Assembly (NCBI GenBank): GCA_029261215.1
Contig: JAJDBT010000082.1
Location: forward strand, 62,001-126,000
Direction: 5' to 3'
Length of the DNA stretch: 64,000 nucleotides
From: Nitrospirota bacterium
Lineage (GTDB): Bacteria > Nitrospirota > Nitrospiria > SBBL01 > JAADHI01
Below, one piece after another: positions 1 through 9,055 of the stretch; the first letter of the stretch is position 1; each line of letters starts with the position of its first letter. Under the pieces are notes generated by a model. That model searched no databases, was not told where the DNA came from, and saw nothing but the letters and a program-made list of their open reading frames with translations. The position numbers and the translations under genes are program-made.

Positions 1-432
1 ATTATTCGTAGCAAACCGGACGGCTCGGCAGGTTCTGAATTTATTCAAGAAACCTTCACGCCGGGTGGTGCTGTAACTGGAGCAACGACCACGACTTCAA
101 CAAATAACATTACCTTTAAACAAAGTTTGAAGGCTGCAACGGATGGTGCTGGTGTTCCTTCTGTGGATGTGTTGGTTCGTATGGATAATCTTAATATTAT
201 CGCACGAACTGGGACAGAGGCGGACTTGGTTGGAACAAATATTAATGTCACCCAGAATATCGTGGATGCAAGTCAAGGTTTAGTTCGAAATGAATTAACC
301 TTGACTCCGGATGGTACGGGTGGATTTAATACGAGTATTGACCAGCTTGTGAATGATCCTGCCCTGCCAGGCTTTAGTTCCAGTATCCTGTTTGATACGG
401 GGTCACCTGCTGTTGTAGATCAGAGCTTCTAA
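1..432 (+). CDS. C-terminal part of a secreted/surface protein (5' end outside window)
   Basis: The reading frame is open from base 1 to a TAA at 430-432, giving about 143 residues of a protein that starts left of the window. The piece is rich in Thr, Asn, Gly, Asp and Val with almost no Cys or Lys, typical of extracellular beta-sandwich or repeat proteins. It has no membrane segment, no LPXTG-like or PEP-CTERM-like tail, and ends in DQSF. No family is recognised. Its position just before an outer-membrane locus and the strong terminator right after it suggest it is the last gene of a transcript for an exported protein. Function unknown. Confidence 0.75.
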   Translation: MIRSKPDGSAGSEFIQETFTPGGAVTGATTTTSTNNITFKQSLKAATDGAGVPSVDVLVRMDNLNIIARTGTEADLVGTNINVTQNIVDASQGLVRNELTLTPDGTGGFNTSIDQLVNDPALPGFSSSILFDTGSPAVVDQSF

Positions 433-456
433 TATCTGATCTATGTTTGCCCTCTA

Positions 457-513
457 GAGGGGTCTATGGAAGGGAACCGCTTTTTGGGTTCCATCCATAG
501 ACCCCTCTTTTTT
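457..513 (+). terminator. Strong rho-independent terminator
   Basis: A perfect 14-bp stem pairs 457-470 with 494-507, a further 6-bp stem pairs 473-478 with 487-492, and a run of T follows at 508-513. It lies 24 bases after the stop of the upstream surface protein. This is the clearest terminator in the window. Confidence 0.92.
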
Positions 514-639
514 CTCCAATTTTCTGTGATTAACTTCATTTTTTCATTAGATAAAGACAAAAAAGTTGAAGAGATCTCTCCTGTCTGGTTCCTCTATTCC
601 AAATGTTTTCTGTTAAAATGAACAAGGGTAGGGAAATGA

Positions 640-2094
640 ATGCGTTTATTGTATTCATGTTTTGCGATTATTGTTTTTTTTTTATCACCCCTAATCACGA
701 CACTATCTGCTGCTGAACCCGAGGGTTCTAAGTGGTTTAGTTGGGGGGGGTATCTAAAAAATGAGACAGCCTTTCGATTTAGAGAGCCCGTCTCATTTAC
801 AAAAATTCGGAACATCATTTATTTGGAAGCCAGTGCTGACCTTTCGCCGGGACTCCATTTTTATGCGTCGGGTTGGGGGTGGCTTGATGCTGTATACCTT
901 TTTGCCGATTACGATACCGTCAATCCTCCAAATGACCCGAACCTGCCCCTGGCATTTGTTTCACAAAGAGCGGAAACGGATAACCGCACCTTTGCCGAAT
1001 ATCGTGAGCTCTATTTTGATTGGTCCCTGGAAAAACTCGACCTTCGCATTGGAAGGCAGATTATTGTGTGGGAACAGCTCCTGGGGTTTCGGATCCTCGA
1101 TGAAGTCAATCCACTCGATTTTAGAGAATTCATTCTTCCTGATCTCATTGATTTCAGGATTCCTTTATGGACATTAAAAGCCAATTATTATGCGGGCCCC
1201 TATCAGGTGGAGGCCTTGTGGATACCCGAGCTTGTGCCGCACAAACCTGCCCCGCCAGGGTCTGAATGGGAATTATTTCAGAGTCTTCCAGGGCAGGAAA
1301 CCCCAGCGCAAAACTTCAGAAATTCAGAAGCCGGTTTGCGTGTTTCTCGGGTGCTGCAAGGTGTTGATTTGGCTTTTAGTTATTTCTACACCTGGGATGA
1401 TTTTCCAACACCCTTTCGAGAATATACCGGCTTTCGGTTTGCGACCCCTCCTGGAAAATGTATTCCGACATCACTGCAATTTGACCAACCCGTTACAGAT
1501 CCTGATTGTGGTCCTGTTTTTCATCCAGAGTTTAAACGAATGCATATTTTTGGTGCAGCAATGATGTTTAATTTAAATCGCTTTATCTTGAAAGGGGAAG
1601 CCTCTTACATTGTGGGGAAATATTTTGGCACCCGCTTGGCGGATTTAGATGGCGATAATCAACTGGATCATAACGGCGCGTTGAAGCGGGATCATGCACG
1701 CTGGGGGATAGAGGTCGATAGTCATTTTTTTGGGGCTGAGTTTTCTGTAGCCATTTCACAATGGATTATTTTTGGTCATCGCCCCGTTTTTTTCCAGGAT
1801 GAATATGATACTTTCATTAGTTTTTTTACACGACGTGTCTTCTTCTCGGGGTCCTTAACAGGACAGTTTTTCTTTTTATATCTGATTAATAATGAGGAAG
1901 TATTGGTCAAACCGAAGGCAACTTACCGCATAACAGATAATATTCAATTGGGTGTGGGGGCAGATTTATTCTATGGGCACACAGAAACCTTATTGCCTGA
2001 TCTTGCCGCTCCGGCGAATGATCGTCTTTTTCAGTTTGTAGGGACTTTTGTGAATCACGACCGTGTTTTTTTTGAAATAAAATATAGTTTTTAA
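640..2094 (+). CDS. Outer-membrane beta-barrel protein, DUF1302-like
   Basis: 484 residues. A signal peptide (residues 1-25, cut near LSAAEP) is followed by alternating amphipathic strands with many Phe, Tyr and Trp, and the chain ends in KYSF, the terminal aromatic expected of BamA substrates. The stretch with GRQIIVWEQLLGFRILDE followed by an NPLDFREF motif resembles the DUF1302 family, whose members have a conserved GRQ-x-V-W-G segment and an NP(L/V)D segment. These are predicted porin-like barrels of unknown substrate. The ATG follows a purine-rich GGGTAGGGAA. It is the first gene after the terminator, so a promoter probably lies in 514-639, though I see no clear -35/-10 pair. The family call is from memory of the motif. 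Confidence 0.72.
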   Translation: MRLLYSCFAIIVFFLSPLITTLSAAEPEGSKWFSWGGYLKNETAFRFREPVSFTKIRNIIYLEASADLSPGLHFYASGWGWLDAVYLFADYDTVNPPNDPNLPLAFVSQRAETDNRTFAEYRELYFDWSLEKLDLRIGRQIIVWEQLLGFRILDEVNPLDFREFILPDLIDFRIPLWTLKANYYAGPYQVEALWIPELVPHKPAPPGSEWELFQSLPGQETPAQNFRNSEAGLRVSRVLQGVDLAFSYFYTWDDFPTPFREYTGFRFATPPGKCIPTSLQFDQPVTDPDCGPVFHPEFKRMHIFGAAMMFNLNRFILKGEASYIVGKYFGTRLADLDGDNQLDHNGALKRDHARWGIEVDSHFFGAEFSVAISQWIIFGHRPVFFQDEYDTFISFFTRRVFFSGSLTGQFFFLYLINNEEVLVKPKATYRITDNIQLGVGADLFYGHTETLLPDLAAPANDRLFQFVGTFVNHDRVFFEIKYSF

Positions 2095-2266
2095 AAGAGG
2101 CGCTGTTTAGAAAAACGCATTAAAGAGCCCTCCTCCTTAAAAGTAAGATGACCGATAAGAAAAGAGATGATTTTCATTGCTTGTTATCGGAAGACAGATC
2201 TTTGAAGTTTTCTTGAAAAGAAGCAATTTCATGAAGTTATGGTAAAATTATGCTTATAAAAAGTAA

Positions 2267-3133
2267 ATGAATATAGTAATAAATCTATATTCATGGTTAA
2301 GGGTGAAGGTGTTTTTTTTCGCTTTGATTGTTCTTTGCTTGCTGAGCTTGCCTTCAGAGGCGATGGCCGAGTGGAACGTCCAGGTTTTTACTGGATATAG
2401 CCAGACAAAATTGAAGTCATTGAACGTAAAACAACTTCAGCAAAGGTCGTTTATTCCGCCGCGTGTCGGAGGAAGCCCGGATGTTCTTGGAGGCCCAATT
2501 AGCGGAGTCAGTGTCGAGTGGCGTATTCGCCCTCGTTTTTCATTAATGCTGAAAACGTCTTTCTGGGAGGGCCGCTCAACCGCTATTGAAGAAAGTGAGA
2601 TTTTATTTCAGGATTTTGGAATTGTCCCTTTTACGGCAACGCGAACGACACGGATATCTTTTAATGAGTATGCGCTGCATGGACGATATCATCTTTTGGA
2701 TGAACCTAAAAAAAAGCGGTTTTATGTTGATATCGGGCTTTTCAGTCTTATTAAAGTCAACTATCGCGAAGATTTTAACTATGTTTTTGATAATGGAAAT
2801 CAACAATTTTTAAGAAACATTCTCTCGCGGGCTGAAAGTGAGGGGGGCTATATGCTGGAATGGGGATTCGGTGGTGATTATTATCTGACAACCTGGTTTG
2901 CAGTCGGCATGGACGCAATTTATAGGATGGGAAAGACGCGGCAATTATTTTATAAGTCGTTCCGGCATACTTTTTTGGAGCGCGATGCCGTTGACGATGC
3001 CGTAGGTATTGACCGTTCGATCCCCCAACCGGGAGACCCGGTAACATATGTTGATGAGAACAATTTCAGGCGCACATTGGAGATTGATCTAAGCGGATGG
3101 GAGCTGACAACATCAATTCGATTTTTTTTCTAA
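2267..3133 (+). CDS. Small outer-membrane beta-barrel protein of unknown function
   Basis: 288 residues with a signal peptide (hydrophobic core about residues 14-32, cleavage after MAEW-type AxA), followed by about eight to ten amphipathic strands and a C-terminus of IRFFF, the usual outer-membrane aromatic end. Size and pattern fit an OmpW/OmpA-type or generic Omp_b-brl barrel, with no family-specific motif that I recognise. The next gene starts inside its last 37 bases, so the two are probably translationally coupled. The SD before ATG 2267 is weak; a GTG at 2303 is an alternative but would shorten the n-region. Confidence 0.7.
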   Translation: MNIVINLYSWLRVKVFFFALIVLCLLSLPSEAMAEWNVQVFTGYSQTKLKSLNVKQLQQRSFIPPRVGGSPDVLGGPISGVSVEWRIRPRFSLMLKTSFWEGRSTAIEESEILFQDFGIVPFTATRTTRISFNEYALHGRYHLLDEPKKKRFYVDIGLFSLIKVNYREDFNYVFDNGNQQFLRNILSRAESEGGYMLEWGFGGDYYLTTWFAVGMDAIYRMGKTRQLFYKSFRHTFLERDAVDDAVGIDRSIPQPGDPVTYVDENNFRRTLEIDLSGWELTTSIRFFF

Positions 3134-6100
3134 ATATTAAATTTAAAAGGTGCACAGGCCAGCTTGTGGTGATCCTCCTGCTTTTTATGGGGGTTGCTTC
3201 TGCAGAAACAAGCACTTCTGCACCCATCCAAGGATTAATGGAAGAAGGCACCCGTTTAATGCGCTCTGGAAAGTGGGAAGACGCCATTCTTTTTTTTGAA
3301 TCATTGGCAAAGGAATTTCCGGAGGAAGCAGAAATTTATCTCAGGCTGGGTGTGAGTTATCTGGAGACGAGACAATTTAAAGAAGCCGAAGATGCCTTCA
3401 AAGAGGTGATTCGTCTTAATCCGGCAAAGATTGATGCGTACTTACGCTTGGCCGGTTTGTTGGAAGCCCTTCAACGCTTACCAGAGGCATTGACGGTCTA
3501 TGATCAAGTGATCTTGCTGGCACAGCCAGGGCCGATGCAGGAAGTCAGCAGGTTTAAAGTCCAAATGATTAATGGCATTCTCCAGGCGCGTTCCCAGAAT
3601 TTTGATGCGGCTTTAACCTTTTTTAAGGCAGCGGCCGCTATTGCGGCAAACGACCCAGGGGTTTATTACAATATTGGACTAATTTATCTTCAGTTAAAGG
3701 ACGAGAAATTAGCAGAAGCGGCTTTTAAAAAAGTCACTACCATTGACCCAAAACACCAGGATGCTTATGTGAAATTGGGCAATCTGTATGAGAAACAAGA
3801 GAAGATTGAGTTGGCCCTCAAGGTATTTGATAAGGTCCTGGAGATTAACTCAGAAAGTCCCAGTGGACAAATCGCAAGAAGTAAAATCCCGGTTTATCAA
3901 GGCCGATTGCTTGCCCGGCAAGGTCGTTTTGATGAAGCGCTGACCCTTTTTTCACAAGCGCTTTCGTTTTCACGCGAGCAGCCTGAACTTTATTATAATA
4001 TCGGTAAGATTTTCTTGATTAAAAAGATGCCCAAAGAAGCGGAACAATCTTTTTTAAATGCCCTTTCTTTTGATTCAAATCACCAGGATGCTTATCTGCA
4101 ACTGGGTAATCTTTATGAAGGCCAGGGGCGACTGGAAGAAGCCCTTGGGGCCTTTATTCGTTCTGTGGAAGTCGATCCGCGAACCCCGGGGGGTATCAGT
4201 GCAAATCGGAAGATTCCGCTTTTACAGGGGACTATTTTGGTTCAGAAAGGCCGATTAGATGAAGCACTGAAGATCTATGAAGAGGCCTTAACATTTTCTC
4301 CTGAGCAGGCTGCGATTTTTTTTAATATGGGAACGATCTACCTTCAACTTGGTAATGGACAAAAAGCGATTGAGGTTTTTCTTAAAACAATAGAACAAAA
4401 CCCGAAGAATCAACAAGCCTATCTTTACCTTGGAAGTCTTTTCGAGCAACAGGGCGTACTTGAAAAAGCCAACAGGTTTTACGAAGAAGCGGTTCAAGTC
4501 GACCCGAAGAGTACTCTGGGAAAAGGGGCGATCATGAGCGCTTATTCTGTTAGAGGGAAAATCGCCATGCGTTCGGAAGAATTTGATGTGGCGCTGAAGT
4601 GGTTTAAATCGGCCCTGGACGTTCAACCGAATAACCCTGCAAACTACTATAATTTGGGGGCTTTTTATCAGCAAATCAATGATCTGGAGTCTTCAGCACT
4701 GGCTTTTGAAAAGGTTGTGACTCTCGATCCAAAGGATAAAAAAGCCTATGTGACTCTGGCAAATATTCGGGTTTCCCAGGTGCTTGATTTGATCCAAAAA
4801 TTAAATATAGAAAATGGATTTTTGTCTATATTGCCGGGGACATCCCCATTTTCTCTTCGGATAGGGCTTGAAGAAAAAATGGACATGGCGCGGATCCATC
4901 TGGAGCGATTGCTGAAGGTGACGCCGGAAGAGATCACAATGCTTGAAGCGGTTTTAAGAGCAAAGATTGAAGAGAAGCGGCCGGAAGAGGAGTCCATTGA
5001 GGATCTTGAATGGCTCTTGCCGATTACCAGCGGCGCTTTGGGGCGTTTTGTCCAGATACGGTCCCATCTGCTTCAAGGTGTTCTTTTTGGCAGAGCAGGG
5101 AATCTTGAGGCGGCGCAGGCCCAATTCGAGGCCCTGCTTAAAATAGATCCTGAGGAATCCATCGGGTATTTTAATCTGGGATTTATTTATGTCCGCAGAA
5201 AGGACGCGGAAGGCGCCTTGAGGCACTTCAAAAAGGCTGTTGATTTGTCACCCGCAGACCAATCAAAACGCATTAAACTGGCCACTTTTTACCAGGAACT
5301 GGGACAGGCCAAGAAGGCTCTAGAGCAATATCAGGAGCTTTTATTAGCAAAAGATTTACCGGAAGAATTTCGGGAAGAAATAGAAGAACGGATTGCACAT
5401 CTCTTTGTGGATGTATCGGTTACATTTCAGACGACGGTCGATAACAACATTACTCTGAGCGACGAAAACCCGGCTAAAGATACGCTTTCAACGCTGATCG
5501 GGCAATATCAGCGCGTGTTTGACTATGGAGAAGGGCATCGTCTTGCCATGCGTGTCACACCGCAGTTGTCGAGTTATTTTAATGAACAGATTTCATTTTT
5601 TAGTACATCAACGCGCTTCTATTATGAAAAACAAGGGTATAAAAAAAGAAAGACCGTCGAATATGAATACCTGGTCAGTTTGTTTGAAGGGTCTCTTTCG
5701 AGTCAGGGACATGAAGTTGCGGTGAGTGGGTTTTCAAGTTTTGACGATGGGGTGAGCCTGGCGGGTGATGCGCGTTTCAGAGTATTTGACTCAACAAACG
5801 ATAGTGATTCTGATGCCTATCAACCTTCGATATCGGGAACCTATTTTATGAGTCAATGGGCAGGCGGGAGATTAACACTCGCAACCCGTGCATTTGCCAA
5901 TTTAAATATCACCCCTGCCGGGAAGAAATTTTCATTTTTGGGCGCTTCGCCTTCGATCGGTTATACCAGAGGCGTCATGCGTGGCATTCAAATGAATGTT
6001 TCATATGCCTACACGTATAAAGACTATCTTTATCTAGAGCCAGGGTTTAGCAAGAAGCGTATTGCCCAAAGCCATTCCCTTGGTTTGGGTTTTACAATTG

Positions 6101-6270
6101 GATTGGAGCGCGGTCTTCAGATTATCGTGAATGGTTCCTGGTTTTCCAATCAATCCAATCTCAGTAGCATTCCGCCCGATACAGAGGGGGCCTTGGTCAC
6201 AGGAAACACCAGTTCACTGGGGCAGTATGAAAAAATTGTCGGCACAGTAGGACTTCGTCTGACGTTCTAA
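3097..6270 (+). CDS. TPR-repeat protein with C-terminal outer-membrane beta-barrel
   Basis: 1057 residues. Signal-anchor-like core at residues 23-36 with an AxA-type cut near ASAET, then a TPR solenoid to about residue 765, then a barrel-like domain from about 770 to the end (LRLTF terminus). The solenoid is built from modules of about 108 residues, each holding three TPRs. The module mark is a sequence like SKIPVYQGRLLARQGRFDEAL, recurring near residues 152, 266, 371, 479 and 651. TPR plus barrel in one chain is the layout of exopolysaccharide exporters (BcsC, PgaA, PelB), although no sequence-level relation to them is visible. The start overlaps the previous gene by 37 bases. A periplasmic scaffold coupled to an outer-membrane pore is inference. 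Confidence 0.8.
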   Translation: MGADNINSIFFLNIKFKRCTGQLVVILLLFMGVASAETSTSAPIQGLMEEGTRLMRSGKWEDAILFFESLAKEFPEEAEIYLRLGVSYLETRQFKEAEDAFKEVIRLNPAKIDAYLRLAGLLEALQRLPEALTVYDQVILLAQPGPMQEVSRFKVQMINGILQARSQNFDAALTFFKAAAAIAANDPGVYYNIGLIYLQLKDEKLAEAAFKKVTTIDPKHQDAYVKLGNLYEKQEKIELALKVFDKVLEINSESPSGQIARSKIPVYQGRLLARQGRFDEALTLFSQALSFSREQPELYYNIGKIFLIKKMPKEAEQSFLNALSFDSNHQDAYLQLGNLYEGQGRLEEALGAFIRSVEVDPRTPGGISANRKIPLLQGTILVQKGRLDEALKIYEEALTFSPEQAAIFFNMGTIYLQLGNGQKAIEVFLKTIEQNPKNQQAYLYLGSLFEQQGVLEKANRFYEEAVQVDPKSTLGKGAIMSAYSVRGKIAMRSEEFDVALKWFKSALDVQPNNPANYYNLGAFYQQINDLESSALAFEKVVTLDPKDKKAYVTLANIRVSQVLDLIQKLNIENGFLSILPGTSPFSLRIGLEEKMDMARIHLERLLKVTPEEITMLEAVLRAKIEEKRPEEESIEDLEWLLPITSGALGRFVQIRSHLLQGVLFGRAGNLEAAQAQFEALLKIDPEESIGYFNLGFIYVRRKDAEGALRHFKKAVDLSPADQSKRIKLATFYQELGQAKKALEQYQELLLAKDLPEEFREEIEERIAHLFVDVSVTFQTTVDNNITLSDENPAKDTLSTLIGQYQRVFDYGEGHRLAMRVTPQLSSYFNEQISFFSTSTRFYYEKQGYKKRKTVEYEYLVSLFEGSLSSQGHEVAVSGFSSFDDGVSLAGDARFRVFDSTNDSDSDAYQPSISGTYFMSQWAGGRLTLATRAFANLNITPAGKKFSFLGASPSIGYTRGVMRGIQMNVSYAYTYKDYLYLEPGFSKKRIAQSHSLGLGFTIGLERGLQIIVNGSWFSNQSNLSSIPPDTEGALVTGNTSSLGQYEKIVGTVGLRLTF

Positions 6271-6273
6271 AGC

Positions 6274-9051
6274 ATGAGAGGAGCGGGTACGAAAAATCGA
6301 ACCACAAAAAAACAAGCACAGAGCTTAAGCCTGAAGAGGGTAAGGCTTCCATCCTGGACTTTTTGGGTGCCGCTGATTCTTTTAATGTTGATGGTGCTCT
6401 CTTGCAAAGAGACAGAACAGCGCAACGTGACTTTTGCGCTGGCCTCAAAGGATGGCGGAACGGCAGGCGGACCCATTAACGGAAAATTGGAAGTTCAGGT
6501 TTTTGACGATGTGGCTCGCACGCCGCTTGCCGGTATCCAGGTTTTTATCGGCTCAAACGATCTCTCGGCAACAACAAATTCACAAGGCATTGCCACATTT
6601 GAAAACCTTGTGGGCCCTCAGGATATTCATGTTTACGCTTGCCTGGGTTGTGTTGATTCCCCCCTTCCGCTTTTTTATCAGAATGTGTCGTTTTATCAGG
6701 TCAACGCTTCCCGAGTAGCGATTCCGATGGTCACACGAGATGTCAGCCTTTCTTCCGGAAGACTGGAAGGAAAAGTCTTTAATATGCAAAAAGACGAAAC
6801 CGCTTTTTTGGGAGTGATTGATGCTTTGGGTGGTTTTCTCTTACTCGGGCCGACCTCGTCGTTGACCCAACAGGAGATTGATTTCACTGTCACATCGCCC
6901 AAGGACCTGACCTTTGTGTATGCGCGGGATCTGGATGATTGGGCGAAAGAAGCCGGTGTACAGCAAAACTTTAGAGAAGCGGCCATTTTGGGGAAAGTCG
7001 TCAATGCAGAGAAGCTGGCGCAGCCCGGCGTACAGGTCACGGCCGAATACTTTAATGGCGCGAATGCAGGCCGGGCCTACTATTTTAACGATAGTGGCGT
7101 TCTGGATAGCAGCCTGGAGGCGACGACTTCCGACGGGCGTTTCCTCTTCCTGAAATTGGTGCCGAATAATGACGTGATTGTTTATTCCGCAAGTCGAGGC
7201 ATTGGTGTGGGTTTAAAATTTCTTCGTCTTCCAAGAGAAGGTACCGCAGTTTTAAATCTTCCGGTTGTCCCGCTTTCAAACGTATTGAATCTAAACGGCC
7301 GGGTCGTGGTTTTTCGGCCCGATTATCGGGAAGAAGAAGAAAAAGGTCCTTTAAGTAGTGAGAATATCGGGGTGGCGCGTGCGTTTATCAATTTCTCTGG
7401 CGATACCTTTTCAGAATCATTTGTTGGAAATGAAGGCGTTGTTACGGCTGGTCATTATCAGGTAACTGGGCGCTTGCCCAATAGTCGGTATGTCATTTTT
7501 CTTTCAGCGGGCAGCGGATTTCGAGCGACTTTTCAGGAAATGTCTTTTTCAGATCGCTCAAAAACAAACTATCCCTTAACTGTGGCTCGTATCAGTACTT
7601 TGACCAATATGATTATTCAGGCACAGATTCCCGACCCTGCAAACACAGATGAAGACGGTAATATCCCCATTCGACTCGCTTTTCTGCCAAATAACGGAGA
7701 ATTCCTGGGCCGTGTAACAGAGAAGACAGGCGTTTTGGATGTCAACGGAGACCCAAAGCTTCAGGCGCTCGAAGGGGCTGTGGTAACCGTGACGGGTGAG
7801 GCGGGGAATGAAGTCGGGAAAGCGTATGCCATCGATATTTCGGGAAATATCCTGTGTCGATTTGGCGAAGGCTCCTGCGCAACGGATGCATCGGGAGGTT
7901 TTTTTGTCTTCGATCTTCCGGCGGCATCGGGGTTGGACGTGTATGTGATTACAGCCAGAGAGAGCGGCGGCGCCCTGCTAGATCGCCAAACCCGTCCTGT
8001 GTATGCCAACAGTGTGCGTTTGGTCGAGTTAATCAAACGCGGAACCCTTTCTGTGGGACCCACGCTGACGGTTAAGGGAGAGGGTAATAACCCTGTCGCG
8101 TCCACATTTCTTACCCTGATTGGGGGGCCTTTGCAGTGTGCCGCGCTTTGTTTTACGGATGCTTCCGGCGACCTTGCGATCACGCCTTTCACGGAAGGGG
8201 ACTATTTAATTCGGATGTCGCGGGTGAGCGGCGGGGGAGATTATAGTCTCCGGTTTCAGGCTTCGAAACGGCGTTTAGGTTTTACTGCGTTTCGAATCGG
8301 GCCGGATGATTCATCCTATAACCTGACTTTTGGTACCGGACTGGGTCCTCTGGGACCTTCAGGCCGTTTGCCTTTTGATATCTTTTTTGAAGAAGACCCG
8401 ACGTTTTTTGAAACGACCGGAACGATTACGCTGCCTCCAGGTTTTCAGGAAAGCGACCTGAAAATGGCCTCAATGGGAGGCGTTGTCCCACAGGGGCGTG
8501 TTTTTACCGGGACGGATACCGATATGCTTGTGGCTCAGCCCTCTTCGCAGTATCGAATTCAGTCCATTTTAGCCGAAGGAATTGAATCCTTTTTTCTGGG
8601 TGTGCGTGCCCAAAATGCAGCAGGGGCACTCAGCTTTTCGCTCACCCAGGGGCTTTCAGCAATTCCAGATGTCTTAGATGTGTCTCTGCCCACCCCCCCG
8701 GTGCAAATTACCCCGGCTTCAGGCGCGACGGGGATGGGGTTGACGCCGACCTTTTCCTGGGTTCCCGGCACTTCTTCTCCCGTTGATCTGTATCTCGTCA
8801 GTCTGGAGTCAACAAGCGGGGCGCTTCTTTGGCAGGCCTGGGTTCCCGGTTCATTGCAGGAAATCGTCCTCCCCCCTTTTCCGGAGGGTGTGACTGCGGG
8901 CCTTAAGCCGCTCTCTGAGTCAGTCGCGGTGGTATGGAAGGTGGAAGCCATTCGAGCACAAGAAGGTGTGTCTTTTCACGATTTTAACCGACAGGAACTG
9001 GCAAAAAAAATTATTGATCGCAGTCTTTCGCGGTCGAGTTTTACGCCCTAG
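6274..9051 (+). CDS. Large lipoprotein with carboxypeptidase-regulatory-like repeats
   Basis: 925 residues. A basic n-region and hydrophobic core end in a lipobox-like VLSC at residue 44, so the mature protein is probably lipid-anchored. The mature part carries repeated beta-sandwich units of the carboxypeptidase regulatory-like type (near residues 69-135, 235-312 and 475-568), with the usual pattern of P-L-A-G-x-x-V, then T-x-x-x-G-x-x-x-F. A C-terminal fibronectin-like unit lies near 809-895. The 44-residue leader is long and no SD precedes ATG 6274, so the real start may lie further in. It begins 3 bases after the TPR-barrel gene and is followed at 4 bases by another lipoprotein gene. Probable role: surface or periplasmic scaffold; substrate unknown. 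Confidence 0.78.
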   Translation: MRGAGTKNRTTKKQAQSLSLKRVRLPSWTFWVPLILLMLMVLSCKETEQRNVTFALASKDGGTAGGPINGKLEVQVFDDVARTPLAGIQVFIGSNDLSATTNSQGIATFENLVGPQDIHVYACLGCVDSPLPLFYQNVSFYQVNASRVAIPMVTRDVSLSSGRLEGKVFNMQKDETAFLGVIDALGGFLLLGPTSSLTQQEIDFTVTSPKDLTFVYARDLDDWAKEAGVQQNFREAAILGKVVNAEKLAQPGVQVTAEYFNGANAGRAYYFNDSGVLDSSLEATTSDGRFLFLKLVPNNDVIVYSASRGIGVGLKFLRLPREGTAVLNLPVVPLSNVLNLNGRVVVFRPDYREEEEKGPLSSENIGVARAFINFSGDTFSESFVGNEGVVTAGHYQVTGRLPNSRYVIFLSAGSGFRATFQEMSFSDRSKTNYPLTVARISTLTNMIIQAQIPDPANTDEDGNIPIRLAFLPNNGEFLGRVTEKTGVLDVNGDPKLQALEGAVVTVTGEAGNEVGKAYAIDISGNILCRFGEGSCATDASGGFFVFDLPAASGLDVYVITARESGGALLDRQTRPVYANSVRLVELIKRGTLSVGPTLTVKGEGNNPVASTFLTLIGGPLQCAALCFTDASGDLAITPFTEGDYLIRMSRVSGGGDYSLRFQASKRRLGFTAFRIGPDDSSYNLTFGTGLGPLGPSGRLPFDIFFEEDPTFFETTGTITLPPGFQESDLKMASMGGVVPQGRVFTGTDTDMLVAQPSSQYRIQSILAEGIESFFLGVRAQNAAGALSFSLTQGLSAIPDVLDVSLPTPPVQITPASGATGMGLTPTFSWVPGTSSPVDLYLVSLESTSGALLWQAWVPGSLQEIVLPPFPEGVTAGLKPLSESVAVVWKVEAIRAQEGVSFHDFNRQELAKKIIDRSLSRSSFTP

Positions 9052-9055
9052 GTGC

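Noticed and set aside
2151-2189. Inverted repeat CCGATAA...TTATCGG before the second barrel gene
   Set aside because: Only 7 bp with a 25-base loop and no T tract; probably chance.
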